64,000 nt of DNA. Origin: Rhizobium sp. G21 (GTDB lineage: Bacteria; Pseudomonadota; Alphaproteobacteria; Rhizobiales; Rhizobiaceae). Below are positions 28,851 to 37,692 of the stretch, one piece after another; the first letter of the stretch is position 1, and each line of letters begins with the position of its first letter. The translations under genes were made by a program, and so were the position numbers. Where the stretch lies: contig NZ_JACFXW010000001.1 of NCBI RefSeq assembly GCF_014158035.1, positions 1,612,001 through 1,676,000 of the forward strand, read 5' to 3'. The notes beneath the pieces were generated by a model that searched no databases, was not told where the DNA came from, and was given only the letters and a program-made list of their open reading frames with translations.

Positions 28851-31160
28851 TCAACCCGTCGCGGCGAGCGCGCTCTCCGATCTCAAGGACTGACCTCGGG
28901 AAGCTGCGACCACCGCGTCCACGTCCAGGATCAACGCCACCCGGCCGTCGCCGAGAATGGTGGCGGCTGCGATGCCCGGAACATGCGTGTAATTGGCCTC
29001 GAGACTCTTGATGACGACCTGGCGCTGACCCTGGATCGCATCGACCATCAGCGCGCGCTGACCGCCGCCTTCCGACTCCACCAGCAGCGCGACGCCATCC
29101 ACCGGATTGGCCGAATTGCTGCGATAGTTGAGGATACGGCCGACATCGACCAGCGGGCAGAACGAATTGCGGATAGCGATGAGTTTCTGATGGGCGCCGA
29201 AGGAGTGGATGGCGCTCGCCTCCGGCTGCAGCGTTTCCACGATCGCGGTCAGCGGCACGACCAGCGTCTGGTTGGCGACCGTCACCACCATGCCGTCGAG
29301 GACGGCCAGCGTCAGCGGCAGGCTCATGATGAAGGTCGAGCCCTGCCCCGGGCGCGACTGGATCGAGATGCGGCCGCCGAGCGCCTGGATGGAGCGCTTG
29401 ACGACGTCCATGCCGACGCCGCGGCCGGACACGTCGGTGATCTTGTCGGCGGTTGAGAAGCCCGGCATGAAGATCAGATTATCGATTTCCTCGTCCGACA
29501 GATTGGCGTCGGCCGGGATGAGGTCGTTGTCGATGGCCTTCTGCTTGACCTTTTCGCGGTTGATGCCCGCGCCGTCATCCGACAGTTCGATCAGGATGCG
29601 ACCGGAGCGATGCTTGGCGGTCAGCTTCACGGTGCCTTCGGCCGGCTTGCCGATGGCGGCGCGCTTTTCCGGGCTTTCGATGCCATGGTCGACCGAATTG
29701 CGGATCATGTGGGTCAGCGGCTCGGCGAGCTTGTCGATGACCGTCTTGTCGACTTCGGTGTTTTCCCCTTCCGTAACCAAACGGACGGACTTGCCCACCA
29801 TGTCGGCGACTTCGCGGACGATGCGCGACATGCGCTGGAAGACTGGTTTGACCGGCTGGGCGCGGATCGCCATGACCGAATCCTGGATCTCGCGGGTGAG
29901 CTGCTGGAGCTCGTCGAGGCCCATATTGATGCCCTGGGTGCCGGTCGAGTCGTTCTCGATGACGCTCTGGGCCAACATGGCCTGATTGATGACGAGCTCG
30001 CCCACCAGGTTGATGAGGCGGTCGACGCGATCGAGATCGACGCGGATGGTCTGGTTGGCGCCGGCGGCCGAATTGGCGTCGGCGGCTTTCGCGGCGGCGG
30101 CGGCGGGCTCGCGCTTTTCAGCGGCGGGGGCTGCGGCGCGCTCGACCTTGGCGACGACTTCCGACGCGGCGGCGGCGGTCTGCCTGGCCATGGCGGCGGC
30201 GGCGGCCATCTCCTCTTCCGCGTGATGATCCTCGATCATCACGGCGGGCTCGTCGTCCTCAAGGATGCTGAGATCGAACGGAATGGGCACCATCGGCAAT
30301 TCTTCGGCTTCTTCGTTGCCGATGCCTTCGCCGTCGCCCAATTGCCTGATGTCGAGTTCGCAGTCCCATTCGGCGAATTCGAACACCTGACGAACGGCGT
30401 CTTCGCCCTTGTCGGTCTTCAGCCAGACCTTCCAGGAGAAGTAGGCGTTTTCCGGCTCCATCTGGTCGAGAGCCGGGAGCGTGGTCATGTCGCAATGCAA
30501 GCTCATGTCGCCGAGGCGGCGCAGATCGCGCAGCAGCAGGGCGGCGTCGTTTCCCTTAGTGTAGAGCTCCGTGCGCGGCTTGAAGTTGATCTCGAAGGTC
30601 GGCGCGACGGCTTCGGGTTCGTCGCCGAAATCGTCGAAGGAGAACGGGATCGGCTGAAAGCCGCTGTCATCGGTCGGCGCAGGCGCGGCGGCCGCCGGCT
30701 TGGGCGCAGGCGCCGCGGCCTTGGGCGCGGGAGCGGCCTTCGGAGCGGGCTCCGCCCCGCCGGCGCTCGGCAGGGGCTCGCCATGGGCGAGCGCTTCGAG
30801 ATCCTTCACGAGACCCGAGGTCCGGCTCGGATCGACCGAGCTGCCGTCGCGGGCGGCGTTGGTCAAGTCGGCCAGCGCATCCGCCGACTTGAGCATGACC
30901 TTCATGACATCGGGACCGGGATCCAGCTTGTTGGAACGAACGCAATCCAGAGTCGTCTCGAACACGTGGGCGAACGCCACGAGGTCGTCAAGACCGAAGG
31001 CGCCTGCGCCGCCCTTGATGGAGTGGACGGCTCGAAAAACGGCGTTGACCGTTTCAGGATCCGTGTCTCCATCATTCATCTTGAGCAGACCCGATTCCAG
31101 TTCCGCGAGCTGTTCCTCGCATTCCTGGAAAAAGATCTCTTTGATTTCGTTCATATCCAT
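28851..31160 (-). CDS. cheA: CheA, chemotaxis histidine kinase
   Basis: 769-residue kinase. The HPt domain has His46 in FRAVHSIKGGAGAFG. An Ala/Pro-rich linker (residues ~125-165) precedes the CheY/CheB-binding P2-like region (~170-310), followed by a second Ala-rich linker. Then come the dimerisation domain (DRLINLVGELVINQAMLAQS), the ATPase domain (N box HMIRNSVDHGIE; G boxes around LSDDGAGINREK and GRGVGMDVV) and a C-terminal CheW-like domain (VVPLTAIVETLQPE). Complete. Confidence 0.98.
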   Translation of the reverse strand: MDMNEIKEIFFQECEEQLAELESGLLKMNDGDTDPETVNAVFRAVHSIKGGAGAFGLDDLVAFAHVFETTLDCVRSNKLDPGPDVMKVMLKSADALADLTNAARDGSSVDPSRTSGLVKDLEALAHGEPLPSAGGAEPAPKAAPAPKAAAPAPKPAAAAPAPTDDSGFQPIPFSFDDFGDEPEAVAPTFEINFKPRTELYTKGNDAALLLRDLRRLGDMSLHCDMTTLPALDQMEPENAYFSWKVWLKTDKGEDAVRQVFEFAEWDCELDIRQLGDGEGIGNEEAEELPMVPIPFDLSILEDDEPAVMIEDHHAEEEMAAAAAMARQTAAAASEVVAKVERAAAPAAEKREPAAAAAKAADANSAAGANQTIRVDLDRVDRLINLVGELVINQAMLAQSVIENDSTGTQGINMGLDELQQLTREIQDSVMAIRAQPVKPVFQRMSRIVREVADMVGKSVRLVTEGENTEVDKTVIDKLAEPLTHMIRNSVDHGIESPEKRAAIGKPAEGTVKLTAKHRSGRILIELSDDGAGINREKVKQKAIDNDLIPADANLSDEEIDNLIFMPGFSTADKITDVSGRGVGMDVVKRSIQALGGRISIQSRPGQGSTFIMSLPLTLAVLDGMVVTVANQTLVVPLTAIVETLQPEASAIHSFGAHQKLIAIRNSFCPLVDVGRILNYRSNSANPVDGVALLVESEGGGQRALMVDAIQGQRQVVIKSLEANYTHVPGIAAATILGDGRVALILDVDAVVAASRGQSLRSESALAATG

Positions 31161-31173
31161 AGGATTGTTCCCG

Positions 31174-31539
31174 TTAAGCGGTTACGCGCTCGATGGCATC
31201 GATCAATTTCGTCGGGTCGAACGGTTTCACGATCCAGCCCGTCGCGCCTGCCTGGCGAGCGCGATTCTTCTTTTCCGCGTCACTTTCCGTCGTCAGAACC
31301 AGGATCGGGATCGCGCGGTACTTGTCGTTCTTGCGCACGCCTTCGATAAAGCCGAAGCCATCGAGACGCGGCATGTTGATGTCCGTGACGATCACGTCGG
31401 GATTGCAGGTTTCGAGCACTTCGAGACCTTCGACGCCGTCTTCGGCCTGGATGGTTTCAAAGCCTGCATTGTTGAGAGTGACCAGAAGCATGTTTCGGAT
31501 GGTTCTGGAATCGTCCACCGTGAGAACGCGTTTCTTCAT
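31174..31539 (-). CDS. cheY: CheY1, phosphate-sink response regulator
   Basis: 121-residue receiver with Asp53 (VTDINMPRLDG), DD in LTVDDSRTI, Thr in VLTTESD and Lys in WIVKPFDP. It stands directly upstream of cheA, the place of CheY1 in Sinorhizobium, where CheY1 drains phosphate back through CheA. ATG 31539 overlaps the cheS stop by 4 nt; the longer frame to 31698 is not supported. Confidence 0.92.
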   Translation of the reverse strand: MKKRVLTVDDSRTIRNMLLVTLNNAGFETIQAEDGVEGLEVLETCNPDVIVTDINMPRLDGFGFIEGVRKNDKYRAIPILVLTTESDAEKKNRARQAGATGWIVKPFDPTKLIDAIERVTA

Positions 31540-31829
31540 TGCTTGCTCTCCTTTGCGAGCATCATTTCGTGATTGACTCCGATGAGCTGCATCGTCTTGA
31601 CGAGCGCGTCGGAGATGTTTGAGAACTTGAACGAGAGCTTTTCCTGTTCCCAGGTCTTGGATGCCGACATCAGCACCTGGATGCAGAGAGCGCCGCAACG
31701 CTCCACTGCGGATCCATCAATCGCGAGATCGCTGCCGCGCATCGACATCAGCTTGCCGTGCAGGGCGGAGGCCTCGTTCAGATCGAGGATCTTCTCCAGA
31801 CTGAGTTTCTTCATTGCTTTGCCACTCAT
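31536..31829 (-). CDS. cheS: CheS, STAS-domain chemotaxis protein
   Basis: 97-residue STAS-type protein (MRGSDLAIDGSAVERCGALC; ALCIQVLMSASKTW). In Sinorhizobium a 97-residue CheS binds CheA and speeds CheY1 dephosphorylation; here the gene is at the same position and has the same length. ATG 31829 follows a GGGAAAG ribosome-binding site; MKKLSLEK 15 nt inside is an alternative. It overlaps cheY1 by 4 nt. Confidence 0.85.
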   Translation of the reverse strand: MSGKAMKKLSLEKILDLNEASALHGKLMSMRGSDLAIDGSAVERCGALCIQVLMSASKTWEQEKLSFKFSNISDALVKTMQLIGVNHEMMLAKESKQ

Positions 31830-31872
31830 TGGGTCTTTCCCGTCGCTTTGATTTCAGGTCCCCGTTCATGCG

Positions 31873-33474
31873 TCATGACGCCACCCTTTCCTCGAGCAAG
31901 GCGAATGCCGTCGGTCCGGTGTCCGTCACGGGCGCAACGATCTGGTCGCTTCCTGTCCTCCGGGAAGGTCCCGAGACGCGGCCATGGTCGAATTGGCCGA
32001 GCCTGAACGCCCTGATCGTGTCGCCAAGCTCTACTATTACAGCCTTAAGGTTATCGGAGTGTTCACACGCGCCCGTCGCGACATGAGAAGTTTCGGTGAG
32101 CATGCGGCCAATCGAATTGGCCGCTTCCGCAAGGCTGGAGACTTCCGATGCGCATTCGCCCGTGTCGCGCGCAAGACGCGAAATCGCCGTATTGATCTCG
32201 GTGACCTGCGTGGCGATTTCACCGATCGCCCCTTGTGTGCGGTTGACCATCGCGACGCCGCTGTCGACCTGAGCCTTGGTGCCGGTGACGAGATCCTTGA
32301 TCTCGCGCGCCGCGTCCGCCGATCTCTGGGCAAGTCCGCGCACTTCCTGCGCGACGACGGCGAAGCCCCGGCCGCTGTCGCCGGCGCGCGCCGCCTCGAT
32401 GCCCGCATTCAAGGCGAGAAGATTGGTCTGGAATGCGATGTCGTCGATGACGCCGATGATCTGACCGATCTTTTCGGCCGAGCTTTCGATATCGGCCATG
32501 GCGTCGATGGCCTGTCCGACGATCTTGCCGCTTTCGATCACCGCGTCGCGGGCTTTTCCGGAAGCGCCCTCGGCGAGACCGGCGCGATCGGCCGCCGCCG
32601 ACACCTTGGCGGCGAGCGCAGCGACGTCGGAAGCGACCTCGCCCAGCCGCCCTGACGCCTGATCACTGTTGGACGCGAGCGCCGACGCCGACAACGCAAT
32701 GCGGCTCGCTCCGTCGCGCGCCAGTTCGGCCGTGTCCGAAGACCGCCGCAATTCTGCGCTGATGACCTGCAACGCGCCGTTCAGGCTATCCAGGAGGTCA
32801 CGGTAATCTTCCGGCGCCTGCTCTCCGACCGGTTGGGAAAAATCCTTGCCGGCGAGCCGTTCGGCGATCTCGCCGATCAAGGCCCGGGTCTCGCCGCGAC
32901 GGGCGGCGTCTTTCGCCGCCAGTTCCTTCTGGTGGTTCAGCCGGCTCTCGTTGAAGCGGAGCGAGGTGGAGATTTCGAGATCCACCATGACGGCGCGGAT
33001 GAGCGCTGAGACGAGCCGCAGCGCCTCATCCCGCTTGCGGGCGCCGCCGAACCAGCTCTTCGGCCAGTTGTCGCGAAGAACGCCGGCGACGAGGTGCTCG
33101 AGAACGACCGCCTGCCCGGCGATACGCCAGCGCGGATCAAGCCCGCCTCGGCTCTCGGTGTCGGATAGCAGTTTCACGCGCTCGGCATAGAGGCTGTCGA
33201 ACCGCGCATCGGTCAATACGTCCCAATGGGACTGACAGAGATCGTGGAGGCGATCGATCTGCCCTTCGCTCTGGAACTGGCGTGCGGCGTCGGGGAAGGT
33301 TTGGTAGCGCTGGAAGAGATCGCGGAGACCATCTTTCACATGAGGCAAAAGGTCGTTGCGGCGTTCGCGCAAAAGCGCGGCTTCTTCGGCGGCGAGCCCC
33401 GCGAAACGCAGGCGACCGCCGAGGCTTCCGCCTTCGCGTCTTTCCCTGTCCGCCGATGCAGCCCCGTCCACCAC
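31873..33474 (-). CDS. Cytoplasmic globin-coupled methyl-accepting chemotaxis protein
   Basis: 533-residue receptor without membrane helices. Residues ~20-190 resemble a protoglobin sensor domain (all-helical; candidate haem-ligand His in RLHDLCQSHWDVL near residues 74-81). A coiled-coil linker leads to the MCP signalling hairpin with the conserved tip IAFQTNLLALNAGIEAARAG and EVRGLAQRSADAAREI. It starts with GTG GTG at 33474. It is the first gene of the che operon, where Sinorhizobium also has a soluble receptor. O2 sensing is inferred from fold resemblance only. Confidence 0.88.
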   Translation of the reverse strand: MVDGAASADRERREGGSLGGRLRFAGLAAEEAALLRERRNDLLPHVKDGLRDLFQRYQTFPDAARQFQSEGQIDRLHDLCQSHWDVLTDARFDSLYAERVKLLSDTESRGGLDPRWRIAGQAVVLEHLVAGVLRDNWPKSWFGGARKRDEALRLVSALIRAVMVDLEISTSLRFNESRLNHQKELAAKDAARRGETRALIGEIAERLAGKDFSQPVGEQAPEDYRDLLDSLNGALQVISAELRRSSDTAELARDGASRIALSASALASNSDQASGRLGEVASDVAALAAKVSAAADRAGLAEGASGKARDAVIESGKIVGQAIDAMADIESSAEKIGQIIGVIDDIAFQTNLLALNAGIEAARAGDSGRGFAVVAQEVRGLAQRSADAAREIKDLVTGTKAQVDSGVAMVNRTQGAIGEIATQVTEINTAISRLARDTGECASEVSSLAEAANSIGRMLTETSHVATGACEHSDNLKAVIVELGDTIRAFRLGQFDHGRVSGPSRRTGSDQIVAPVTDTGPTAFALLEERVAS

Positions 33475-33952
33475 TTTAAATCCCCGTCACAACGCGCGAC
33501 GCCAGCCGACGGGCTGACACGGCCTGCTTTGCACGGCTGCGAAAGATTTCCGCATTTCGCCGCGTAGAGCACGATCTCACAGAACATGTTCGAAAATCCG
33601 GACTTGATACCGGCACGGCGAAGCGGCTTCATGCCAATCGGACCACGCAGCGATCCCATTCCGGCGTAAGTAAAATGTTTATGGTTAATTCCTTGCCTGA
33701 AGGTTAACGCCATCCGCGAACACGCATTTTTCCTAAAATAAGAGCGCCGCCAACAGCGAACATCGACCGGCCAAGCCGGCAATTAATCGCCTCGGGCGCA
33801 GGATTTCCGTATGCGCGTCCGCGTGGGAGATACTTGTCGCATCGGCGGATCCACCTTCTCTGCCGTTAACCTTCTTCAACGCGCAATCCGGGCTTGCCAG
33901 CCGTATCGCCGCTTCTATGATCGTCGAGGCAATCATCCCGAACGGACCGCGT
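33475..33952. other. Divergent upstream region of the che operon and ybaK
   Basis: 478 nt without a convincing gene. It should contain the promoter of the che operon (minus) and that of the deacylase gene (plus). An AT-richer stretch lies at 33660-33740. No EcfG-type motif or terminator hairpin was recognised. Confidence 0.5.
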
Positions 33953-34411
33953 ATGAGCCTCGACAGCGTCAAACAGTTTTTCCGCGACAACGCGCCGGAC
34001 ATCGAAGTCATCGAGTTGTCGGTCAGCACCGCCACCGTCGAACTGGCAGCGGCTGCGCATGGGGTCGAGCCGGGACAGATCGCCAAGACCCTGGCCATCC
34101 GGGTCGGCGAAGACGCCATCCTTCTGGTGACCATGGGCACGGCGCGGCTCGACAACAAGAAGTTCAAGGCGCGTTTCGCCGCCAAACCGCGCATGCTCGC
34201 TCTCGACGAAGTCACCGCCGAGACGAGCCATCCCGTGGGCGGCGTCTGTCCCTTCGGGCTGCCGAAGCCCCTCCGGGTCTATTGCGATATTTCGCTGAGG
34301 GACTACGCCGAAGTCGTGCCTGCAGCCGGGGACATTCACGCCGCCGTCAGGATCTCGCCCGAGCGCATGGCTGCTTTGGCAGGCGCCGAATGGGTCGACG
34401 TCTGCCAGTAG
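33953..34411 (+). CDS. YbaK/EbsC-family aminoacyl-tRNA deacylase
   Basis: About 152-residue trans-editing enzyme of the YbaK/ProX superfamily that hydrolyses mischarged aminoacyl-tRNA. Family motifs: STATVELAAAAHGVEPGQIA KTLA near the N-terminus (conserved Lys of QIAKTL), MLALDEVTAETSHPVGGVCP (GGV substrate-pocket motif) and PLRVYCDISL. I prefer ATG 33953 (MSLDSVKQFF) because homologues begin there; the frame is open from 33917. It converges with the receiver gene. Confidence 0.85.
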   Translation: MSLDSVKQFFRDNAPDIEVIELSVSTATVELAAAAHGVEPGQIAKTLAIRVGEDAILLVTMGTARLDNKKFKARFAAKPRMLALDEVTAETSHPVGGVCPFGLPKPLRVYCDISLRDYAEVVPAAGDIHAAVRISPERMAALAGAEWVDVCQ

Positions 34412-34423
34412 TCGGAGGACGTC

Positions 34424-34805
34424 TCAACTCTTGCCGGCCAAGGCCAGACCTCGCAAGACGGCGTCCAGCAACTGCCCTTCGATAAAGGGCTTCACCCAGA
34501 ACCGGCCATTCCTGAAAGCCGGGCACGCCCTCGGCGAAGTCGACATGGCCGGTCAGAAACACCAGCGCCGATCCGGAAGCGAGCACGGCCGAAGCATTGC
34601 GACGATCCGTTTCGGGCGTTTCGCCCGTATCCAGGAGCACGAGATCCCACGACCGCGCGCGCAGCTTCGCGCCCAGTTCGATCAGCGACGCGATTTCGAT
34701 ATCTCCCGGCAACAGCCCTGCGAGCGCTTCCTTGACGTCCAGCGCGATGAGATATTCCTTTTGCACCACCAGAATCCGCAAATCACTCTCCGAGCCCGGT
34801 TTCAA
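34424..34805 (-). CDS. Stand-alone receiver-domain protein (frameshifted)
   Basis: Small response-regulator-like protein. First frame: RILVVQKEYLIALDVKEALA, phosphoacceptor candidate Asp in DLVLLDTGE, and FLTGHVDFAEGV. Beyond GGG 34521-34523 the expected end (GRFWVKPFIEGQLLDAVLRG, with the conserved Lys-Pro) is in another frame. One base too many or two too few would explain it. The repaired stop is 34424-34426, clear of the convergent ybaK gene, while the unrepaired frame overlaps it. The usual second acidic residue is replaced (QKEY instead of DDE), so signalling may be atypical. Confidence 0.75.
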
Positions 34806-34860
34806 TGCCGCGCAATCAACTGATTTGGGTCGGGTAAGTCATTTAACTTTGACATGTCCG

Positions 34861-34885
34861 GAACTTTTACGGCCCAGCAACATTG
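34861..34885 (+). promoter_or_regulatory. EcfG-like promoter of the Crp/Fnr regulator
   Basis: GGAAC, 16 nt, CATT. The -10 element ends 28 nt before the GTG start at 34914. The -35 is a perfect match and the spacing is the same as at the other EcfG-type sites here; the -10 differs by one base from CGTT. Confidence 0.55.
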
Positions 34886-34913
34886 ATATGCTGCATTCTA
34901 CGGAGAAGCCCGA

Positions 34914-35666
34914 GTGGAGTCATCATCTCGCCGCACAGTGCGGCACGACTGCGAAAAATGCTGGATCAGAAATCTCGAGACCTTCCGAGAATTTTCCCCG
35001 CCGGAACTCGATTTCGTTTCCGAATTCAAAAGTGGCGAGATGTTGATCGAGCCCGGCGCGACCGTGCTCAGCGAAGGCTCCCTCAGCCCTCACCTTTATA
35101 CGGTGCTCTCGGGTTGGGGCTTCCGCTACAAGATCCTCGAAGACGGCCGACGGCAGGTGCTCAACTATGTCGCGACCGGCGACCTGCTCGGTTTGCAGGG
35201 CACGCTCATGGGGGAAATGCAGCATTCTGTGGAAGCCCTGTCGCCGCTGTCGTTGTGCGTATTCGAGCGGGAGCGGCTCGGCACGCTGTTTCGCGATCAT
35301 CCCGGTCTCGCTTTCGACCTGACCTGGATAGCGGCGCGTGAAGAGCGCATTCTCGACGAGCATCTTCTGAGCATCGGCCGCCGCAGCGCCATCGAGCGCG
35401 CCGCCTATCTCCTCGCCTTCCTCGCGCATAAGGCGCGGGAGTCGGGAATGGCGGACACGAAGTTCATCAACCTGCCGGTCACCCAGTCGCATGTCGCCGA
35501 CACTTTGGGACTGTCGATCGTTCACACCAACAAGACCCTGCGCAAGCTCGCGGAGCGCGGCGTCATCCGTTGGCTCGAGCGCGGCTGCGAAGTGCTGAAC
35601 GAGGATGAATTGGCCCGGATCGCCGACTGGCGCCCGCCGGTGCCGAGACGCCGCCCCTTCATTTGA
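34914..35666 (+). CDS. Crp/Fnr-family transcriptional regulator
   Basis: 250-residue regulator. The N-terminal cNMP-binding-like beta roll (LSEGSLSPHLYTVLSGWGFR; RQVLNYVATGDLLGLQGTLM) is followed by a dimer helix and a Crp-type winged HTH (LPVTQSHVADTLGLSIVHTN; TLRKLAERGVIRWLERG). Two Cys near the N-terminus (DCEKCWIR) do not match the full four-Cys cluster pattern of Fnr. GTG start at 34914. It is preceded by an EcfG-like promoter and may therefore be part of the stress regulon. Confidence 0.85.
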   Translation: MESSSRRTVRHDCEKCWIRNLETFREFSPPELDFVSEFKSGEMLIEPGATVLSEGSLSPHLYTVLSGWGFRYKILEDGRRQVLNYVATGDLLGLQGTLMGEMQHSVEALSPLSLCVFERERLGTLFRDHPGLAFDLTWIAAREERILDEHLLSIGRRSAIERAAYLLAFLAHKARESGMADTKFINLPVTQSHVADTLGLSIVHTNKTLRKLAERGVIRWLERGCEVLNEDELARIADWRPPVPRRRPFI

Positions 35667-35692
35667 GGCGGCGGCTCGAGGCTGCCGAAGTG

Positions 35693-36700
35693 TCAGGCGG
35701 CCCGCCGCGCATCGGCGGGAAAAACCAGCCCGTAACGAACTTCGCTTTGCGATACGCTATATTCCGCTTTGCCGTTGACGGAGGCGGGAACGACCCGCTC
35801 GAGGATCGCGGTCCCAAGCCTGCGAACCGGCAGCGCAGAGTCCTGCCCTGCTTTGCGATAGGCCGCGTCCAGGGGTTCGCGCCAGGAAACACTGACGAAA
35901 TCGCGTCCCTCACGCTCCTGCATCGCGATCGTCACCACGATCGTCTGGCCCGCCGGCAGGAAGCTGCCGAAATTGATGGCGTTGATCAACAATTCGTGGA
36001 AGGCGAGGCCGAGATGCATGGTCACATTCGGAGACAGCAACAGGTTTTCACCTTCGAACGTGATCAGCTGTTGGCCGTTTGGAATATAGGCCGAGACCTG
36101 CTGCTCCAAGAGCTCGCGCGCAAATGCGCCGCGCCAGCCGGAATCCGTCACCAGATCCTGTGATCTCGACAGGGAGAAGATGCGCCCCCTGAGCTTCTGC
36201 ACATAGGCTTCGATCGAATCCGTATATTGCGAGGTCTGTGTGACGATGCTCTGGATGATCGCCAGAAGGTTTTTCGACCGATGGCTCACGTCCCGCAAGA
36301 GCGAATGAAGCACCTTTTCGCGACGTCGATCTTCGCCCCGATCGATGATTGTGGTGATGAACTGCATCTGCGCGCCATGGCCACTGAAGGCAAGCACCCG
36401 GAACTCGAAGACTCCGCCGTCTTCGAGCGTCACTTCGAGGATTTCGGTCTGACGGGTTTCGAGCGCACGCGACTTGGCGTCCGCCAATCGGGCGCCGATC
36501 TCCGCGCCGAAGACGGAACGATCGTCGGGCGCATCGTCGGATTTCAGGCGCCAGATATCCGGGAGGCCCGTGACACAGAGATAATTGTGGTCGCGGTCCT
36601 GCAAAATGAGGCTGGCGTTCATGTCGAGCAGGGCCGTGATGAAAAACGGGCCAAGCTCTCCCTCGTTGAGATCCTTGGCGTGCCAAAGGAATCGCCGCAC
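35693..36700 (-). CDS. HWE/HisKA_2-type sensor histidine kinase next to phyR
   Basis: 335-residue soluble kinase. The N-terminal ~130 residues look PAS-like (MNASLILQDRDHNYLCVTGL). The dimerisation box is LLRDVSHRSKNLLAIIQSIV (phospho-His in SHRSKN). The ATPase domain has FHELLINAINFG as N box; the G boxes are weak, as often in this family. It follows phyR on the same strand with a 90-nt gap, suggesting it phosphorylates PhyR, like PhyK in other alphaproteobacteria (inferred from context). Confidence 0.85.
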   Translation of the reverse strand: MRRFLWHAKDLNEGELGPFFITALLDMNASLILQDRDHNYLCVTGLPDIWRLKSDDAPDDRSVFGAEIGARLADAKSRALETRQTEILEVTLEDGGVFEFRVLAFSGHGAQMQFITTIIDRGEDRRREKVLHSLLRDVSHRSKNLLAIIQSIVTQTSQYTDSIEAYVQKLRGRIFSLSRSQDLVTDSGWRGAFARELLEQQVSAYIPNGQQLITFEGENLLLSPNVTMHLGLAFHELLINAINFGSFLPAGQTIVVTIAMQEREGRDFVSVSWREPLDAAYRKAGQDSALPVRRLGTAILERVVPASVNGKAEYSVSQSEVRYGLVFPADARRAA

Positions 36701-36790
36701 CTTACACCTCGAAATTACGCGCCTGCAGCGGAAAGACCGATATCGCCTCTCCGTGCACCGCGCTTTGCCGGCTACTACGCGTCAAATCTG

Positions 36791-37600
36791 TCAGGCGGAC
36801 ATAGCCTGATAGGCCTTGTCGCCTTCATTGAAGAACAAGGCCTGACTGATCAATGCTTTCAGCATATCAGGATTATACGGCTTGGTGACAAGGAAAGTCG
36901 GTTCCGCACGCTCGCCTGTCAGCAAACGCTCGGGAAAAGCGGTGATGAAAATCACCGGAACGCTGGCGACCTTGAGAATGTCGTTGATCGCGTCGATGCC
37001 GGAGCTGCCGTCGGCGAGATGGATATCGGCGAGGATCATGCCCGGATTGCTGCGACGATAGAGATCGAGCGCCTCGGAATGCGTCCGGGCGATGCCGCTG
37101 ACGCTGTGGCCGAGATCGAGCACGATGTGCTCGATGTCGAGCGCGATGAGCGGCTCGTCCTCGATGATCATGATCTCGGTGGTGATTTGACGGGAGATCT
37201 CCTGTGTCGCTTCGTCGAGAAGACGCTTCACGTCCTCGATGCCGACAGCCAGGATCTCGGCCGCTTCGGAAAAGGAAAAGCCTTCCACGGAGACCAGAAG
37301 GAAGGCGTGGCGCGCCTGCGTCGGCACGGCGGACAGATTGGCGACCGCTTTCTTCTCCCAGGCGAAGGGCGAAATGGCCTGCGGCACGTCGACCTGAGCC
37401 GACTTGAGGATGCGGACAAAAAGCTTATACAGCGCCACACGGTCCGACGACGCTTCCGGGAAGATACTGAGATCGGCGATCAACGCCTCGAGCGTCGCGA
37501 CGACGACGAATGCATCGCCGGAGGTCTGAGATCCGGTGATCGCGCGCGAGTAACGGCGCAGGAACGGCAAATGGGCGGCCACGCGCTCGGTCAAGGTCAT
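36791..37600 (-). CDS. phyR: PhyR, anti-anti-sigma response regulator of the general stress response
   Basis: 269-residue protein with an N-terminal sigma-factor-like domain (residues ~1-130; VEGFSFSEAAEILAVGIEDV resembles sigma region 4) fused to a C-terminal receiver (EDEP acidic pocket at 147-150, phosphoacceptor Asp192 in ILADIHLADGSSG, KPYNPD with the conserved Lys). This order is diagnostic of PhyR: when phosphorylated it sequesters NepR and frees EcfG. nepR-ecfG lie 2.5 kb away. Confidence 0.96.
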   Translation of the reverse strand: MTLTERVAAHLPFLRRYSRAITGSQTSGDAFVVVATLEALIADLSIFPEASSDRVALYKLFVRILKSAQVDVPQAISPFAWEKKAVANLSAVPTQARHAFLLVSVEGFSFSEAAEILAVGIEDVKRLLDEATQEISRQITTEIMIIEDEPLIALDIEHIVLDLGHSVSGIARTHSEALDLYRRSNPGMILADIHLADGSSGIDAINDILKVASVPVIFITAFPERLLTGERAEPTFLVTKPYNPDMLKALISQALFFNEGDKAYQAMSA

Positions 37601-37642
37601 TCAGATGTTCTCCCCTTCTTGGATTCTGCTGACGCATTGGTA

Positions 37643-37667
37643 AATGCGAAGATAAGCAAAAGGTTCC
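37643..37667 (-). promoter_or_regulatory. EcfG-like promoter of phyR
   Basis: On the minus strand GGAAC, 16 nt, CATT, 43 nt upstream of the phyR start. Perfect -35, one mismatch in the -10. Autoregulation of phyR by EcfG is common in the group. Confidence 0.55.
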
Positions 37668-37692
37668 GCGACTGTAAGTCGTCGCGATTAAT

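Noticed and set aside
28377..31349. Long plus-strand open frames over cheW and cheA
   Set aside because: Complementary to well-supported che genes; no motifs or ribosome-binding sites.
33475..33952. Possible small RNA in the 478-nt che/ybaK interval
   Set aside because: No terminator-like hairpin with T tract and no recognisable promoter pair.
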